This document shows positions 9,073 through 17,820 of a stretch of 64,000 bases of DNA, piece by piece. A model generated the notes under the pieces. The model ran no database searches. It had not been told where the DNA came from and saw nothing but the letters and a program-made list of their open reading frames with translations. Both the position numbers and the translations under genes were made by a program. The stretch is from contig NZ_LMLU01000001.1 in the NCBI RefSeq assembly GCF_001422665.1, forward strand, positions 1,390,732-1,454,731, written 5' to 3'. The DNA comes from Arthrobacter sp. Leaf234 (GTDB lineage: Bacteria; Actinomycetota; Actinomycetes; Actinomycetales; Micrococcaceae). The first letter of the stretch is position 1. Every line of letters begins with the position of its first letter.

Positions 9073-9098
9073 GGGGGCGGCTTCGGCCGCCCCCTTTT
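9073..9098 (+). terminator. Intrinsic terminator after mtlD
   Basis: A 9-bp perfect GC stem (GGGGGCGGC / GCCGCCCCC) closes a TTCG tetraloop and is followed by TTTT. It sits 32 bases past the mtlD stop. Confidence 0.93.
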
Positions 9099-9111
9099 CG
9101 CGTGCCTGCCC

Positions 9112-9140
9112 TTGACGGATCCCGGGGGGACTCCTAGCGT
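9112..9140 (+). promoter_or_regulatory. Promoter of the rhamnogalacturonan lyase gene
   Basis: TTGACG (9112-9117) and TAGCGT (9135-9140) are separated by 17 bases. The LacI-type operator begins 5 bases after the -10, so a bound repressor would block initiation. The same layout recurs before the ABC-importer operon at 13849-13894. Confidence 0.65.
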
Positions 9141-9145
9141 GTTAA

Positions 9146-9159
9146 GGAAAGCGTTTTCC
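9146..9159. promoter_or_regulatory. LacI-type operator upstream of PL11 lyase
   Basis: GGAAAGCGTTTTCC is a 14-bp palindrome with one mismatched pair, centred on CG. It lies just downstream of the -10 and 14 bases before the start codon. It matches 11 of 14 positions of GGATAACGCTTTCC at 13881-13894. Confidence 0.8.
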
Positions 9160-9173
9160 AAATAGAGGATTCA

Positions 9174-11741
9174 ATGATGAGTTCGGTACAGAAAACAGCA
9201 CGGCCCGTCTGCGTCGCCCTGACCGCCGGAGTCCTCCTCACCGCCGGCCTGTCGGTCCCCGCCCTCGCCCAGGGCGGGGGGAAGGCGAACGCGGCGCCGA
9301 TCGGCGGGGTCCAGCTCGAATACCTCGACCGCGGCCTGGTCGCCGCCGCCACGCCGCAGGGCGTCTTCCTCAGCTGGCGCCTGAGTGCCACCGAGGCGGC
9401 GGAGGGAGCGGCCGGCGCCGGCGGACCCGACTTCACGGTGTACCGGGACGGACGACCGATCGCGACGGTCACGGACAGCACGAACTTCCTGGATCCCTCC
9501 GTCACCGGGCCCGCCGCAGCGGGTGCTGCGCGCTACAGCGTCGCAGCCGTCGTCGACGGACTCGAGGTGGACCACAGCGCCGAGGTGGACCCCTGGGCCC
9601 AGGCGTACACCGACCTCCCGCTGGACCGACCGGCCGACGGTGTCACGCCGGCAGGGGAGGCCTACACCTATGCGGCGAACGACATGAGCGTCGGGGACGT
9701 GGACGGTGACGGCTCCTACGAGTACTTCGTGAAGTGGGACCCCTCGAACTCGAAGGACGTGTCGCAGGTCGGGTACACGGGCAACACCTATGTCGACACG
9801 TACGCCGCGGACGGTCGACTGCTCAGCAGGATCGACCTCGGGGTGAACATCCGCTCCGGCGCCCACTACACGCAGTTCATGGTGTCCGACTTCGACGGCG
9901 ACGGCCGCTCGGAGCTGATGCTGAAGACGGCGCCCGGCACGAAGACCACCACCTACGGCCCGGACGGTGGCGTGCTCTCCGAGGAGTACGTCACCCTGCC
10001 CCAGGCAGACGTCGCTGCAGGTTTCGGCGACACCGACGACTACCGGCTCAGTGCCGCGGGGTACTACGAGCACGTCGTCGACCTCTTCTCCGGCTGGAAG
10101 GACCACCCCGAGGTGGCCGCCGGGAACTGGCCCGCCACCCTCGAGGAGGCCTTCGGGATCGAACCCCGGTACGAGTACCCGCTCTCCGACGCCGACGCGC
10201 GGGCCATGGCCGACTACTTCATGGACGTCTACGCTCCGTTCCGCAGTGCCCGCAATAACCTCCGCGGGTTCGAGGGCTTCATCGTGGACGGGCCCGAGTA
10301 CCTGAGCGTGTTCGAGGGGGCCACCGGAGCCGAACTGGAGACCGTGCCCTACGAGCCCGGCCGCGGTGACGACGGCCTGATGTGGGGCGACTACGCGATG
10401 GCGCGGATCGAGCCGGGTAACCGCGTGGACCGCTTCCTCGCGGGCGTGGCCTACCTCGACGGTAAGAACCCGTCGGCCGTTTTCGCACGCGGCTACTACA
10501 CGCGGGCCACCGTCGTCGCCTACCGCTGGGACGGTGAGCAGCTGACGCGCGACTGGTCCGTGGACTCGGGCCACGTCCCCATGTCCAACCCCTTCAACGA
10601 CGGACCGCACGGTGGCACGGGCACCAGCCCCGACTTCGGGACCCTCACCGGGCAGGGCTTCCACTCCCTGAGCGCAGCCGATGTGGACGGCGACGGGCGG
10701 CAGGAGATCGTCTACGGCAGCGCGACCATCGACGACGACGGCTCGCTCCTCTACAGCTCCTTCGACACCCTCCCCGCCGGGAGCGCCGCTCCGGGCACGG
10801 TGGCGAAGCTCGGTCACGGCGATGCGATGCATGTCACGGACATCGACCCCGACCGTCCGGGCCAGGAGATCTTCTCGGTCCACGAGGGCGCCACGGGTGC
10901 ACCCTACGGATGGACCATGCGTGACGCCTCGAACGGCGAGGTGCTCTTCGGGGGGTACACGGGCAAGGACACCGGACGCGGCATGATCGGTGACGTCGAT
11001 CCGGCCGTCCGGGGCCTGGAGAACTGGGCCGTCGGACTCCGCTCGGCCTCGGGCACGCTCCTGCAGCCCGCCGGGTACGGCACCAACATGAGCATCCGCT
11101 GGGCCGGGGACGGCACCACGCAGCTCGTCAACGGATCGGGGAACCAGACCCCCACCATCGACGACGCACGCCGTGGCCGGCTGCTGACGGCGACCGACAC
11201 ACGGACCAACAACGGAACCAAGGGCAATCCGTCGCTCGTCGCCGACGTGTTCGGTGACTGGCGCGAGGAACTCTTCGTCCGGACGGCGGACAGCTCGGCG
11301 ATCAGGATCTTCACGAGCACCGAGGTGACGGACCGCAAGCTGTACACGCTGATGCACGACCCCCAGTACCGCGCGGAGATCGCCCGGCAGAACACGGCCT
11401 ACAACCAGCCCGCGTACACGAGCTTCTACCTGGCCTCCGACACCGACCTCGCGTCGGTGCCGGTGGCGGACGCCTTCCTGCCCGGCGCCCTGCCGGCCCT
11501 GCAGCGGCAGCTCGAGGAGTTCATCGCCTCCGGCCGGGTCACCGGGCCGGCCGCGCAGCAGCTCCGCGCCCCGCTCGATCAGGCACGGCGCGCGGTGGAC
11601 CGGGACCAGGCGGGGCAGGCCGCTCGTGCCGTGGAGAAGTTCATCGACCGGCTGGGCAGGGACAAGCCGGGCTCGGTCGAACGACAGGCGCGCACGACGC
11701 TGGAGCGCTCGGCGTCCCTGGTCCTGCCGACCCTGCACTGA
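9174..11741 (+). CDS. Secreted rhamnogalacturonan lyase (PL11, YesW/YesX-like)
   Basis: This 855-residue extracellular enzyme should cleave the rhamnose-galacturonate backbone of rhamnogalacturonan I by beta-elimination. A Sec signal peptide covers about residues 1-33 (hydrophobic core, ALAQG cleavage region). A fibronectin-like segment and a beta-propeller catalytic domain follow, with calcium-binding-type repeats SVGDVDGDGSYEYFVKWDPS, VSDFDGDGRSELMLKTAPG and AADVDGDGRQEIVYGSA. The last 80 residues form a helical FIMAH-like domain (RQLEEFIASGRVTGPAAQQL). Promoter and LacI operator lie directly upstream; a hairpin terminator follows. It is monocistronic. An exo- versus endo-type mode cannot be decided here. 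Confidence 0.94.
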   Translation: MMSSVQKTARPVCVALTAGVLLTAGLSVPALAQGGGKANAAPIGGVQLEYLDRGLVAAATPQGVFLSWRLSATEAAEGAAGAGGPDFTVYRDGRPIATVTDSTNFLDPSVTGPAAAGAARYSVAAVVDGLEVDHSAEVDPWAQAYTDLPLDRPADGVTPAGEAYTYAANDMSVGDVDGDGSYEYFVKWDPSNSKDVSQVGYTGNTYVDTYAADGRLLSRIDLGVNIRSGAHYTQFMVSDFDGDGRSELMLKTAPGTKTTTYGPDGGVLSEEYVTLPQADVAAGFGDTDDYRLSAAGYYEHVVDLFSGWKDHPEVAAGNWPATLEEAFGIEPRYEYPLSDADARAMADYFMDVYAPFRSARNNLRGFEGFIVDGPEYLSVFEGATGAELETVPYEPGRGDDGLMWGDYAMARIEPGNRVDRFLAGVAYLDGKNPSAVFARGYYTRATVVAYRWDGEQLTRDWSVDSGHVPMSNPFNDGPHGGTGTSPDFGTLTGQGFHSLSAADVDGDGRQEIVYGSATIDDDGSLLYSSFDTLPAGSAAPGTVAKLGHGDAMHVTDIDPDRPGQEIFSVHEGATGAPYGWTMRDASNGEVLFGGYTGKDTGRGMIGDVDPAVRGLENWAVGLRSASGTLLQPAGYGTNMSIRWAGDGTTQLVNGSGNQTPTIDDARRGRLLTATDTRTNNGTKGNPSLVADVFGDWREELFVRTADSSAIRIFTSTEVTDRKLYTLMHDPQYRAEIARQNTAYNQPAYTSFYLASDTDLASVPVADAFLPGALPALQRQLEEFIASGRVTGPAAQQLRAPLDQARRAVDRDQAGQAARAVEKFIDRLGRDKPGSVERQARTTLERSASLVLPTLH

Positions 11742-11759
11742 CGGGGGCGGACGGAAGTG

Positions 11760-11801
11760 TCCGGCAGGGCCGCGTGCGGACGGGTACGCGGCCCTGCCGG
11801 A
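11760..11801 (+). terminator. Hairpin terminator after the PL11 lyase
   Basis: A 15-bp perfect stem (11760-11774 with 11787-11801, TCCGGCAGGGCCGCG and its complement) closes a 12-base loop 18 bases after the lyase stop. There is no T-tract, which is common in actinobacterial terminators. Confidence 0.75.
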
Positions 11802-11859
11802 TCCATGCCCGGAGGAAGTGGCTCGTTCCACGCCGTGATTGTCGGTTAGATTGGCAGGT

Positions 11860-12309
11860 GTGACCAACGCTTCCCGTGACCTGCTGTCGATCGTCTACTC
11901 CAGCAGCGCTGCTCATCCCTACGACGACGAGGGCCTCGGCGCCCTGCTCGCGCTGTGCAGGGCGAACAACGCCCGTCACGAGCTCACGGGCATGCTGCTC
12001 TACCGCAACGGGCGTTTCCTGCAGGTCCTCGAAGGGCCGGAGGACCAGCTGCGGCGCCGGATGTCCATCATCGCCGCGGACCCCGAGCACACGGACGTGC
12101 GGGTCCTGCTGCAGGAGACCATCGACGAACGCCAGTTCCCCGACTGGACGATGGGCTACGAGCCCGTGTCGGAGACCCTCGAGGAGGACGTGCCGGGCTA
12201 CCGGAGCACGTTCTCGGATCTCGAGCGCGAGCAGGAACCCACGCACTCGCTGCAGGCGCTCAAGGAACTGATCCGCTGGTTCCAGGACCGTGCCGTCCAG
12301 CTGCGCTGA
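11860..12309 (+). CDS. BLUF-domain blue-light sensor protein
   Basis: This is a 149-residue single-domain flavin photoreceptor. The BLUF fold covers residues 7-100: DLLSIVYSSSA carries the signalling Tyr13, NNARHELTGMLLY carries Asn37, and GRFLQVLEG carries Gln55. The spacings of 24 and 42 residues between them match characterised BLUF proteins (AppA Tyr21/Asn45/Gln63). A helical C-terminal cap of about 45 residues follows, with no output enzyme domain, so it must act through a partner. The GTG start at 11860 is chosen; an upstream TTG at 11839 would add seven residues. It is followed 29 bases later by a DUF1801 gene. Confidence 0.93.
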   Translation: MTNASRDLLSIVYSSSAAHPYDDEGLGALLALCRANNARHELTGMLLYRNGRFLQVLEGPEDQLRRRMSIIAADPEHTDVRVLLQETIDERQFPDWTMGYEPVSETLEEDVPGYRSTFSDLEREQEPTHSLQALKELIRWFQDRAVQLR

Positions 12310-12338
12310 TGGTCCCGACGGCGCCGGAGTCCTGACCC

Positions 12339-12770
12339 ATGGGCGATCCCGTCGCGCGACCCACCGCTGAGGACCCCGCGGCCTTCCTCGCAGCCGTCCA
12401 GCACCCCGTCCGCCGCGGGGACGGGGAGGCGCTCGCAGCCCTGATGGGCGCGGTGACCGGTGCGCCCGCCACGATGTGGGGACCGTCCATCGTGGGCTTC
12501 GGCTCCTACCACTACAGATACGCCTCCGGCCACCAGGGTGACGCCGCAGCCGTCGGATTCTCCCCGCGGAAGGCGCACCTCGTCCTGTACGGACTGACCT
12601 ACGGCCCCGGCGCGGGGGAGTTGCTCGCGCGCCTCGGGAAGCACCGGCGTGGAGCGGGATGCCTCTACGTGAACACCCTGGCCGACGTCGATCCGGGCGT
12701 GCTGCGTCTCCTGGTCGCGGGTGGCTACGACCACGCGACGACGGTCCTGCACGTACCCCGGCAGTCCTGA
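12339..12770 (+). CDS. DUF1801 (YdhG-like) protein
   Basis: This is a 143-residue cytoplasmic protein of the DUF1801 family. Typical blocks are EALAALMGAVTGAPATMWGP, IVGFGSYHYRYASG, VGFSPRKAHLVLYGL and the C-terminal LGKHRRGAGCLYVNTLADVD. The family fold is related to iron-chaperone/YdhG proteins but no biochemical role is established. It follows the BLUF gene by 29 bases and may be cotranscribed; that co-occurrence is the only functional hint. It converges with the CE7 esterase gene. Confidence 0.85.
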   Translation: MGDPVARPTAEDPAAFLAAVQHPVRRGDGEALAALMGAVTGAPATMWGPSIVGFGSYHYRYASGHQGDAAAVGFSPRKAHLVLYGLTYGPGAGELLARLGKHRRGAGCLYVNTLADVDPGVLRLLVAGGYDHATTVLHVPRQS

Positions 12771-12795
12771 GGACCGCTCGCAGCACGCCGCACGT

Positions 12796-13779
12796 TCAGC
12801 CGGCCACGATCTCACGGACGAACGCCAGGTGCTCGACGTCCTGGAAGGCGCCGCCCTGCTCGTGGCCGTTGTACGGGTAGACCTTCATCCGGGTAGGGCC
12901 TGCATAGTGGTTGTGCGCCGCGAAGACGCACGACGGCGGGCACACGTCGTCGAGCAGTCCCACGGAGAACAGTGCGGGCATGGTGCTGCGCGCAGCGAAG
13001 TTCACGCCGTCGAAGTAGCTCAGCGTCCGGAAGACGGCGTCGACGTCGTTGCGCCTGGTCCCGAGGTATCTCGAGATCTCCGCGTAGGGCGCCGTGTCCA
13101 CGATCTCGGTGGCGCGCCGCATGTGCGCGAGGAAGGGGACGTCGACGATCGCGGCCACCGGAGGGACGCCGTTCACACGCTGGGTGAGTGCCGCCGTGGC
13201 GAGGGTGATACCCCCGCCCTGGCTCCCGCCCGAGATGACGATCCGCGACGCATCGATGGCGGGGTGGGCCTGCGCCGCCGACACGGCGTGCACCGCATCC
13301 ACGAAGAGCCGCCGGTAGTAGTAGGTGTCGGGGTCCTCGATGCCCAGGGTCATGAAGCCGCCGGAGTGCGGCCCGGCGAGGGGGCCGTCCTTCGTGTCCC
13401 CCGTCCTGTGCCCGGCACCCTGGCCGCGCAGGTCCATCACGAAGTGGGCGTAGCCGGCGCTCGGCAGGCTCGTCCATTCGCCGAGGAGGCCGCGGCCGCC
13501 ACCGTACCCGATGTACGTGATGACCGCCGCCAGCGGGCCCTCCACGTGCCGGGGTCGTAGCAGCCAGCCTTTCACGGGCTGACCGTCGAAGCCGGCGAAG
13601 GTCACGTCCTCGGTGACGAGCTGCGAGTACCCGGCATCGACCTCCTCGAACACCGGGGGTGCCAGATGGATGCGCTGCTCCCCGAGCGTGCGGTCCCAGA
13701 AGGAATCGAAGTCGGCGGGCTCGTCACGCTCGGGGCGGTATCGCTGCAGTTCGGCGAGCGGCATGTCGAATTGGGGCAT
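12796..13779 (-). CDS. Acetyl esterase, CE7 family (acetylxylan esterase/cephalosporin-C deacetylase)
   Basis: This 327-residue alpha/beta-hydrolase removes acetyl groups from sugars. The nucleophile elbow SGGSQGGG holds Ser186; Asp277 (GLLDDVCPP) and His306 (NGHEQGG) complete the triad, at spacing close to known CE7 enzymes. The RGQGAGHRTGDTKDG segment is a CE7 family block. There is no signal peptide, so it should act on imported oligosaccharides. ATG at 13779 is preferred because GAAAGG lies 9 bases upstream; the in-frame ATG at 13788 abuts that ribosome site. It is divergent from the ABC importer and shares its regulatory region. Deacetylation of rhamnogalacturonan fragments is a reasonable inference. 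Confidence 0.9.
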   Translation of the reverse strand: MPQFDMPLAELQRYRPERDEPADFDSFWDRTLGEQRIHLAPPVFEEVDAGYSQLVTEDVTFAGFDGQPVKGWLLRPRHVEGPLAAVITYIGYGGGRGLLGEWTSLPSAGYAHFVMDLRGQGAGHRTGDTKDGPLAGPHSGGFMTLGIEDPDTYYYRRLFVDAVHAVSAAQAHPAIDASRIVISGGSQGGGITLATAALTQRVNGVPPVAAIVDVPFLAHMRRATEIVDTAPYAEISRYLGTRRNDVDAVFRTLSYFDGVNFAARSTMPALFSVGLLDDVCPPSCVFAAHNHYAGPTRMKVYPYNGHEQGGAFQDVEHLAFVREIVAG

Positions 13780-13848
13780 GGGGTGCATCCTTTCACGTGC
13801 CGGATGAGCGAGGATAGTGGGCGACGATGTCCCGCCCTCATCCGACTG

Positions 13849-13877
13849 TTGACCATTGATACGATTCAATCTACGCT
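13849..13877 (+). promoter_or_regulatory. Promoter of the ABC importer-yesL-GH42 operon
   Basis: TTGACC (13849-13854) and TACGCT (13872-13877) are spaced by 17 bases. The LacI-type operator begins 3 bases after the -10, the same geometry as at 9112-9159. Confidence 0.65.
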
Positions 13878-13880
13878 GTG

Positions 13881-13894
13881 GGATAACGCTTTCC
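13881..13894. promoter_or_regulatory. LacI-type operator upstream of the sugar ABC importer
   Basis: GGATAACGCTTTCC is a near-palindrome centred on CG at 13887-13888. It lies between the promoter and the start at 13943 and closely resembles the element before the PL11 gene. Confidence 0.78.
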
Positions 13895-13942
13895 CGAAGC
13901 GTCCCACGATGGCTGACGATGAAGTTTTCCAGGAGGACAACG

Positions 13943-15235
13943 ATGTTCCGCACTCTTACACGGCGCACCCTGACGGGTGTCGCGGCCCTCGCGGCCACCG
14001 GGTTGGTCCTGACCGGTTGCGGCGGTGGCGGGAATGAGCCGGCCGCCCTCGACACCGAGGAGCAGATCACCCTCAACTACACCTTCTGGGGTAACGACGA
14101 CCGCGCTGCGCGGTACGACAAGGCGATCGCCGCGTTCGAGGAGGAATACCCGAACATCACGATCAACGACACCTTCACCGACTACCCCTCCTACTGGGAG
14201 AAGCGTCAGACCGAGGCTGCCGGTGGTGGCCTGCCCGACGTCATGCAGTTCGACTACACCTACCTCCGCCAGTACGGCGACAACGGCCTGCTGCTGAACC
14301 TCGAGGACTACTTCGGCAACGGCGTCACGACCGACGCGATCGACGAGACCCTCCTGGCGACCGGCACGCTGGAGGACGGGACCTTCGCCATCCCTACCGG
14401 CTACAGCGCCTGGTCCGTGTTCCAGAACCCGGGTCTGCTCGCGGACACCGGGGTGGAACCCTACGAGGGTGGCACCAGCTGGGAGGACTACGACGCCTAC
14501 ATGGCCGCCGTGACCGAGGCGGGTGGCGGGACCGTCTACGGCGGCACCGACACGACCCAGCGCATCCAGGACCTCGAGCTGAAGCTGCGGCAGCAGGGCC
14601 GTGAACTGTTCACCGAGGAAGGTGAGCTCAACTTCACGCAGGAGGAGCTGGCCGAGCACTGGACCGAGGGCCAGGAGAACCGCGACAGCGTCACCGTCCC
14701 GCAGAGCAAGCTGGAGGAGATCAACCCGGTCTCCGGCTTCGGCGGATCCATCACGACCAGCGAGATGAGCTGGAGCAACTTCCTTGGCGGTTACCTCGGC
14801 GACTCGGGGGCCGAGGAGATCACCATCGTGGCCCCTCCCACGAGCAACCCCGACGAGAAGGACCTGTACCGCAAGGTCGGCCTCATGCAGGCTGCGTCCG
14901 CCCAGACGGAACATCCCGAAGCTGCCGCAGCATTCGTGGACTTCCTCATCAACAGCCCCGAGGTCGGCGAGATCTTCGGTGCGACGCTCGGTATCCCCGC
15001 CTCGGAGACCCAGCTCGAGGGAGCGAACCTCGAGGGACCCGACCAGGCCGTGAAGGACTACCTCGACTCGATCGAGGACCGCATCGGTGACGCCCCGGCG
15101 GCACCCGTCAACGGCTTCGGCGCCATCGAGCAGACCTTCTGGGACCTCGGCAAGTCGATCGGCCTGGGCGCAGTCACGCCGGAGGACGCCGCGAAGCAGT
15201 TCTTCGACGAGGCCGCCGTCACGCTCGGTAACTAG
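13943..15235 (+). CDS. Sugar ABC transporter substrate-binding lipoprotein (YesO-like)
   Basis: This is a 430-residue extracytoplasmic lipoprotein. The signal peptide ends in the lipobox LVLTGC, so Cys is about residue 25. Family-1 extracellular solute-binding features follow: YTFWGNDDRAARYDKAIAAF, FEEEYPNITI, then GGLPDVMQFDYTYLRQYG and KVGLMQAASAQTEHPEAAAA. ATG at 13943 is used because a perfect AGGAGG lies 6 bases upstream. It heads an operon with two permeases, YesL and GH42. By context it binds oligogalacturonide/rhamnose-containing fragments. No ATPase gene is in the operon, so a shared MsmX-type ATPase encoded elsewhere is expected. Confidence 0.92.
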   Translation: MFRTLTRRTLTGVAALAATGLVLTGCGGGGNEPAALDTEEQITLNYTFWGNDDRAARYDKAIAAFEEEYPNITINDTFTDYPSYWEKRQTEAAGGGLPDVMQFDYTYLRQYGDNGLLLNLEDYFGNGVTTDAIDETLLATGTLEDGTFAIPTGYSAWSVFQNPGLLADTGVEPYEGGTSWEDYDAYMAAVTEAGGGTVYGGTDTTQRIQDLELKLRQQGRELFTEEGELNFTQEELAEHWTEGQENRDSVTVPQSKLEEINPVSGFGGSITTSEMSWSNFLGGYLGDSGAEEITIVAPPTSNPDEKDLYRKVGLMQAASAQTEHPEAAAAFVDFLINSPEVGEIFGATLGIPASETQLEGANLEGPDQAVKDYLDSIEDRIGDAPAAPVNGFGAIEQTFWDLGKSIGLGAVTPEDAAKQFFDEAAVTLGN

Positions 15236-15254
15236 CAGGACAAGGAGTCAGCCC

Positions 15255-16238
15255 GTGACCACGGATTCGGCGCATGCGCCGGCAACACCACGCACCGCCG
15301 CATCCGGTGCCCGTCCGGCGGACCATCGCCGGACGGGCTCGCCCCGGCCCCGCCGCAGGAACCGGGACACGGTCGCCGGCTACGTGTTCCTCTCGCCCTG
15401 GCTGCTCGGCTTCGTCGGGCTCACCCTCGGTCCCATGCTGGCCTCGCTGTACCTGGCCTTCACGGACTACAACCTCTTCACCGCCCCGGAGTGGACGGGC
15501 CTCGAGAACCTCACCCGGATGGCCGGCGACGAGCGGTTCTGGGCTTCGGTGAGGATCACGCTGATCTACGTGCTCGTCGGGACGCCGATCAAGCTCGCAG
15601 CCGCGCTCGCCGTGGCCATGCTGCTGAACTACAAGGCCCGGGGCACGGGATTCTTCCGCTCCGCGTTCTACGCGCCGAGCCTCATCGGTGCCAGCGTGAG
15701 CATCGCCCTCGTGTGGCGAGCCATGTTCTCCACCGAGGGACCGGTGGACAGCACGCTGAACCTGTTCGGCATCACCATGGGCGGCTGGATCGGTAACCCG
15801 TCGCTGATCATGCCGATGATGATCCTGCTGGCCGTGTGGCAGTTCGGCGCCCCCATGGTCATCTTCCTCGCCGGGCTCAAGGGCGTCCCCGCAGAACTGT
15901 ACGAGGCGGCGTCGGTCGACGGCGCGAAGTCCTGGCGCAAGTTCATCAGCGTCACGGTGCCGATGCTCTCGCCGGTGATCTTCTTCAACCTGCTGCTGGA
16001 GATGATCAACGCCTTCCAGATCTTCGCCTCGGCCTACATCATCGGCTCCGGGACCGGCGGACCCGGGGGAGCCACGAACTTCTACACCGTGTACCTCTAC
16101 ACCCGGGCCTTCGCGAACAACCAGATGGGCTATGCCTCGGCCATGGCCTGGGTCCTCCTGCTCGCCGTCGGAGTCCTGGCCTTCATCCTCTTCCGCACCT
16201 CCAAGAGCTGGGTCCACTACGCAGGAGACTCCAAGTGA
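15255..16238 (+). CDS. Sugar ABC transporter permease (YesP-like, MalF type)
   Basis: This 327-residue inner-membrane subunit has six predicted membrane segments. It begins with a charged N-terminal tail of about 40 residues, then TVAGYVFLSPWLLGFVGL. The EAA loop that contacts the ATPase is EAASVDGAKSWRKFISVTVP. GTG at 15255 has AAGGAG about 9 bases upstream. Its stop overlaps the GTG of the second permease by three bases, indicating coupling. It pairs with the next gene to form the importer channel. Confidence 0.92.
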   Translation: MTTDSAHAPATPRTAASGARPADHRRTGSPRPRRRNRDTVAGYVFLSPWLLGFVGLTLGPMLASLYLAFTDYNLFTAPEWTGLENLTRMAGDERFWASVRITLIYVLVGTPIKLAAALAVAMLLNYKARGTGFFRSAFYAPSLIGASVSIALVWRAMFSTEGPVDSTLNLFGITMGGWIGNPSLIMPMMILLAVWQFGAPMVIFLAGLKGVPAELYEAASVDGAKSWRKFISVTVPMLSPVIFFNLLLEMINAFQIFASAYIIGSGTGGPGGATNFYTVYLYTRAFANNQMGYASAMAWVLLLAVGVLAFILFRTSKSWVHYAGDSK

Positions 16239-17155
16239 CCACGATCGAATCGAACCCCGCCGTCCCGGTGCCGGTGGACCCGGACCACCGGAGGCAGTCC
16301 GGGCCGCGCCGGCGGCCCATGCGCCGCCACCTCCCGACAGCCCTCTGGATCGTAGGGATCCTGGCGCTGACGGCTGTCGTCCTCTATCCTCTCCTGTGGA
16401 TGTTTTCGGCGTCGTTCAAACCCAATGCGGAGTTCGGCAGCAACCAGGGGCTCCTCCCGGAGAACCCCACCTTCGACAACTTCGTGAAGGTCATGCAGGG
16501 CATCGCCGGCATCCCCACGTGGAAGTTCTTCCTGAACTCGCTGATCCTCGCCATCGGCGCCGTGATCGGTACCGTCATCTCCTCGTCGATGGCCGCCTAC
16601 GCGTTCTCGCGCATCACCTTCAAGGGCAGCAAGATCCTGTTCGCCGCCATGATCGGGACGCTGCTCCTGCCGTTCCACGTGCTGATCATCCCGCAGTACA
16701 TCATCTTCCGGAACCTCGGCCTGATCGACACCTTCTGGCCGCTGCTCGCCGGCAAGTTCCTCGCCACCGAGGCGTTCTTCGTCTTCCTGATGGTGCAGTT
16801 CATCCGCAACCTGCCCCGTGAGCTCGACGAGGCCGCGCGCATCGACGGCTGCGGCCACGGGCGGATCTTCCTGTCCATCACGCTGCCGCTCATCAAGCCG
16901 GCCCTGATCACGTCGTCGATCTTCGCGTTCATCTGGAGCTGGAACGACTTCCTGGGTCCGCTCCTGTACCTGAACTCCCCGGACAAGTACCCCCTGCCGC
17001 TGGCACTGAACATCTTCAACGACCAGACGAGCACGTCCGACTACGGCGCCACGATCGCCATCTCGGTGCTGGCGCTGCTCCCGGTCATGCTGTTCTTCAT
17101 CATCTTCCAGCGGTTCCTCGTGGACGGCGTCGCCACCCAGGGCCTGAAGGGATGA
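16235..17155 (+). CDS. Sugar ABC transporter permease (YesQ-like, MalG type)
   Basis: This 306-residue inner-membrane subunit starts at GTG 16235, overlapping the upstream stop (GTGA). Six membrane helices are evident, beginning LPTALWIVGILALTAVVLYP. The EAA loop is ELDEAARIDGCGHGRIFLSI and the C-terminus FLVDGVATQGLKG is typical of MalG-type permeases. Its stop overlaps the start of YesL (ATGA). It completes the channel of the rhamnogalacturonan-fragment importer proposed here. Confidence 0.92.
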   Translation: MTTIESNPAVPVPVDPDHRRQSGPRRRPMRRHLPTALWIVGILALTAVVLYPLLWMFSASFKPNAEFGSNQGLLPENPTFDNFVKVMQGIAGIPTWKFFLNSLILAIGAVIGTVISSSMAAYAFSRITFKGSKILFAAMIGTLLLPFHVLIIPQYIIFRNLGLIDTFWPLLAGKFLATEAFFVFLMVQFIRNLPRELDEAARIDGCGHGRIFLSITLPLIKPALITSSIFAFIWSWNDFLGPLLYLNSPDKYPLPLALNIFNDQTSTSDYGATIAISVLALLPVMLFFIIFQRFLVDGVATQGLKG

Positions 17156-17796
17156 CCCGGGGCCGGCGGGACGCTGCTGCCGAGCGCGGGCGCCTCTCGG
17201 CCGTCCGCGACGGCAGCGCCGTGCGCTGGCCCGGGGCGACGGCGAGGTTCGCCCTGTTCGGCGAGGTGCTCTGGGTCGGCGTCCTGTGCTGTGTCGCCGC
17301 CCTGGGGATCATCACGCTCCCGGCGTCCCTCGCGGCCGGGTCCGCGCATCTCCACCGCTTCCTCCGCGCAGAGGACTCCACGGTGCGGCAGTTCGTGGCC
17401 GACTTCACCGCAGCGCTGCGCACCGGCTGGCCGGCGGGGATCGGCGTGCTGGTCGCGGCGGGGCTGCTCCTGCTGGACATCGTCGTCGCCGGCTCGGGCC
17501 TCCTGCCCGGCGGGCCCCTCGTCCTGGGGGCCGGGATCCTGCTCCTCGTCGGGCTGCTCTGCGGCGTCGCGGGCACCACGGCGCGCTGGTACGCGACGCG
17601 CTCCTGGCGCGCCGCGGTGCTCCTGTGGCTCAGCGACGCACGCCATGACCCGGCGGGGATCCTGTGGCTCGCCGCCGCCGTCGTGCTCACCGCCGTGGTC
17701 GCCTGGCAACTTCCGCCGCTGATCGTCCCGGGTGTAGGCTGCCTGGTCTTCGCGGCCCTGGCGACGTCCGTGCGGGAGCGCCGGCGACGCTCCTGA
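17152..17796 (+). CDS. yesL: YesL-family (DUF624) membrane protein
   Basis: This is a 214-residue integral membrane protein with about four to five hydrophobic helices (for example GEVLWVGVLCCVAALGIITL, IGVLVAAGLLLLDIVVAG). The N-terminal block, including LFGEVLWV and the PASLAAGSAHLHRFLR region, resembles DUF624/YesL. In Bacillus, yesL lies at the head of the rhamnogalacturonan cluster next to the yesOPQ importer, and here it is coupled to the equivalent permease by an ATGA overlap. The molecular role is unknown. Confidence 0.82.
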   Translation: MTRGRRDAAAERGRLSAVRDGSAVRWPGATARFALFGEVLWVGVLCCVAALGIITLPASLAAGSAHLHRFLRAEDSTVRQFVADFTAALRTGWPAGIGVLVAAGLLLLDIVVAGSGLLPGGPLVLGAGILLLVGLLCGVAGTTARWYATRSWRAAVLLWLSDARHDPAGILWLAAAVVLTAVVAWQLPPLIVPGVGCLVFAALATSVRERRRRS

Positions 17797-17820
17797 CGGG
17801 CCCGGCGGCACCGCGTTCCG

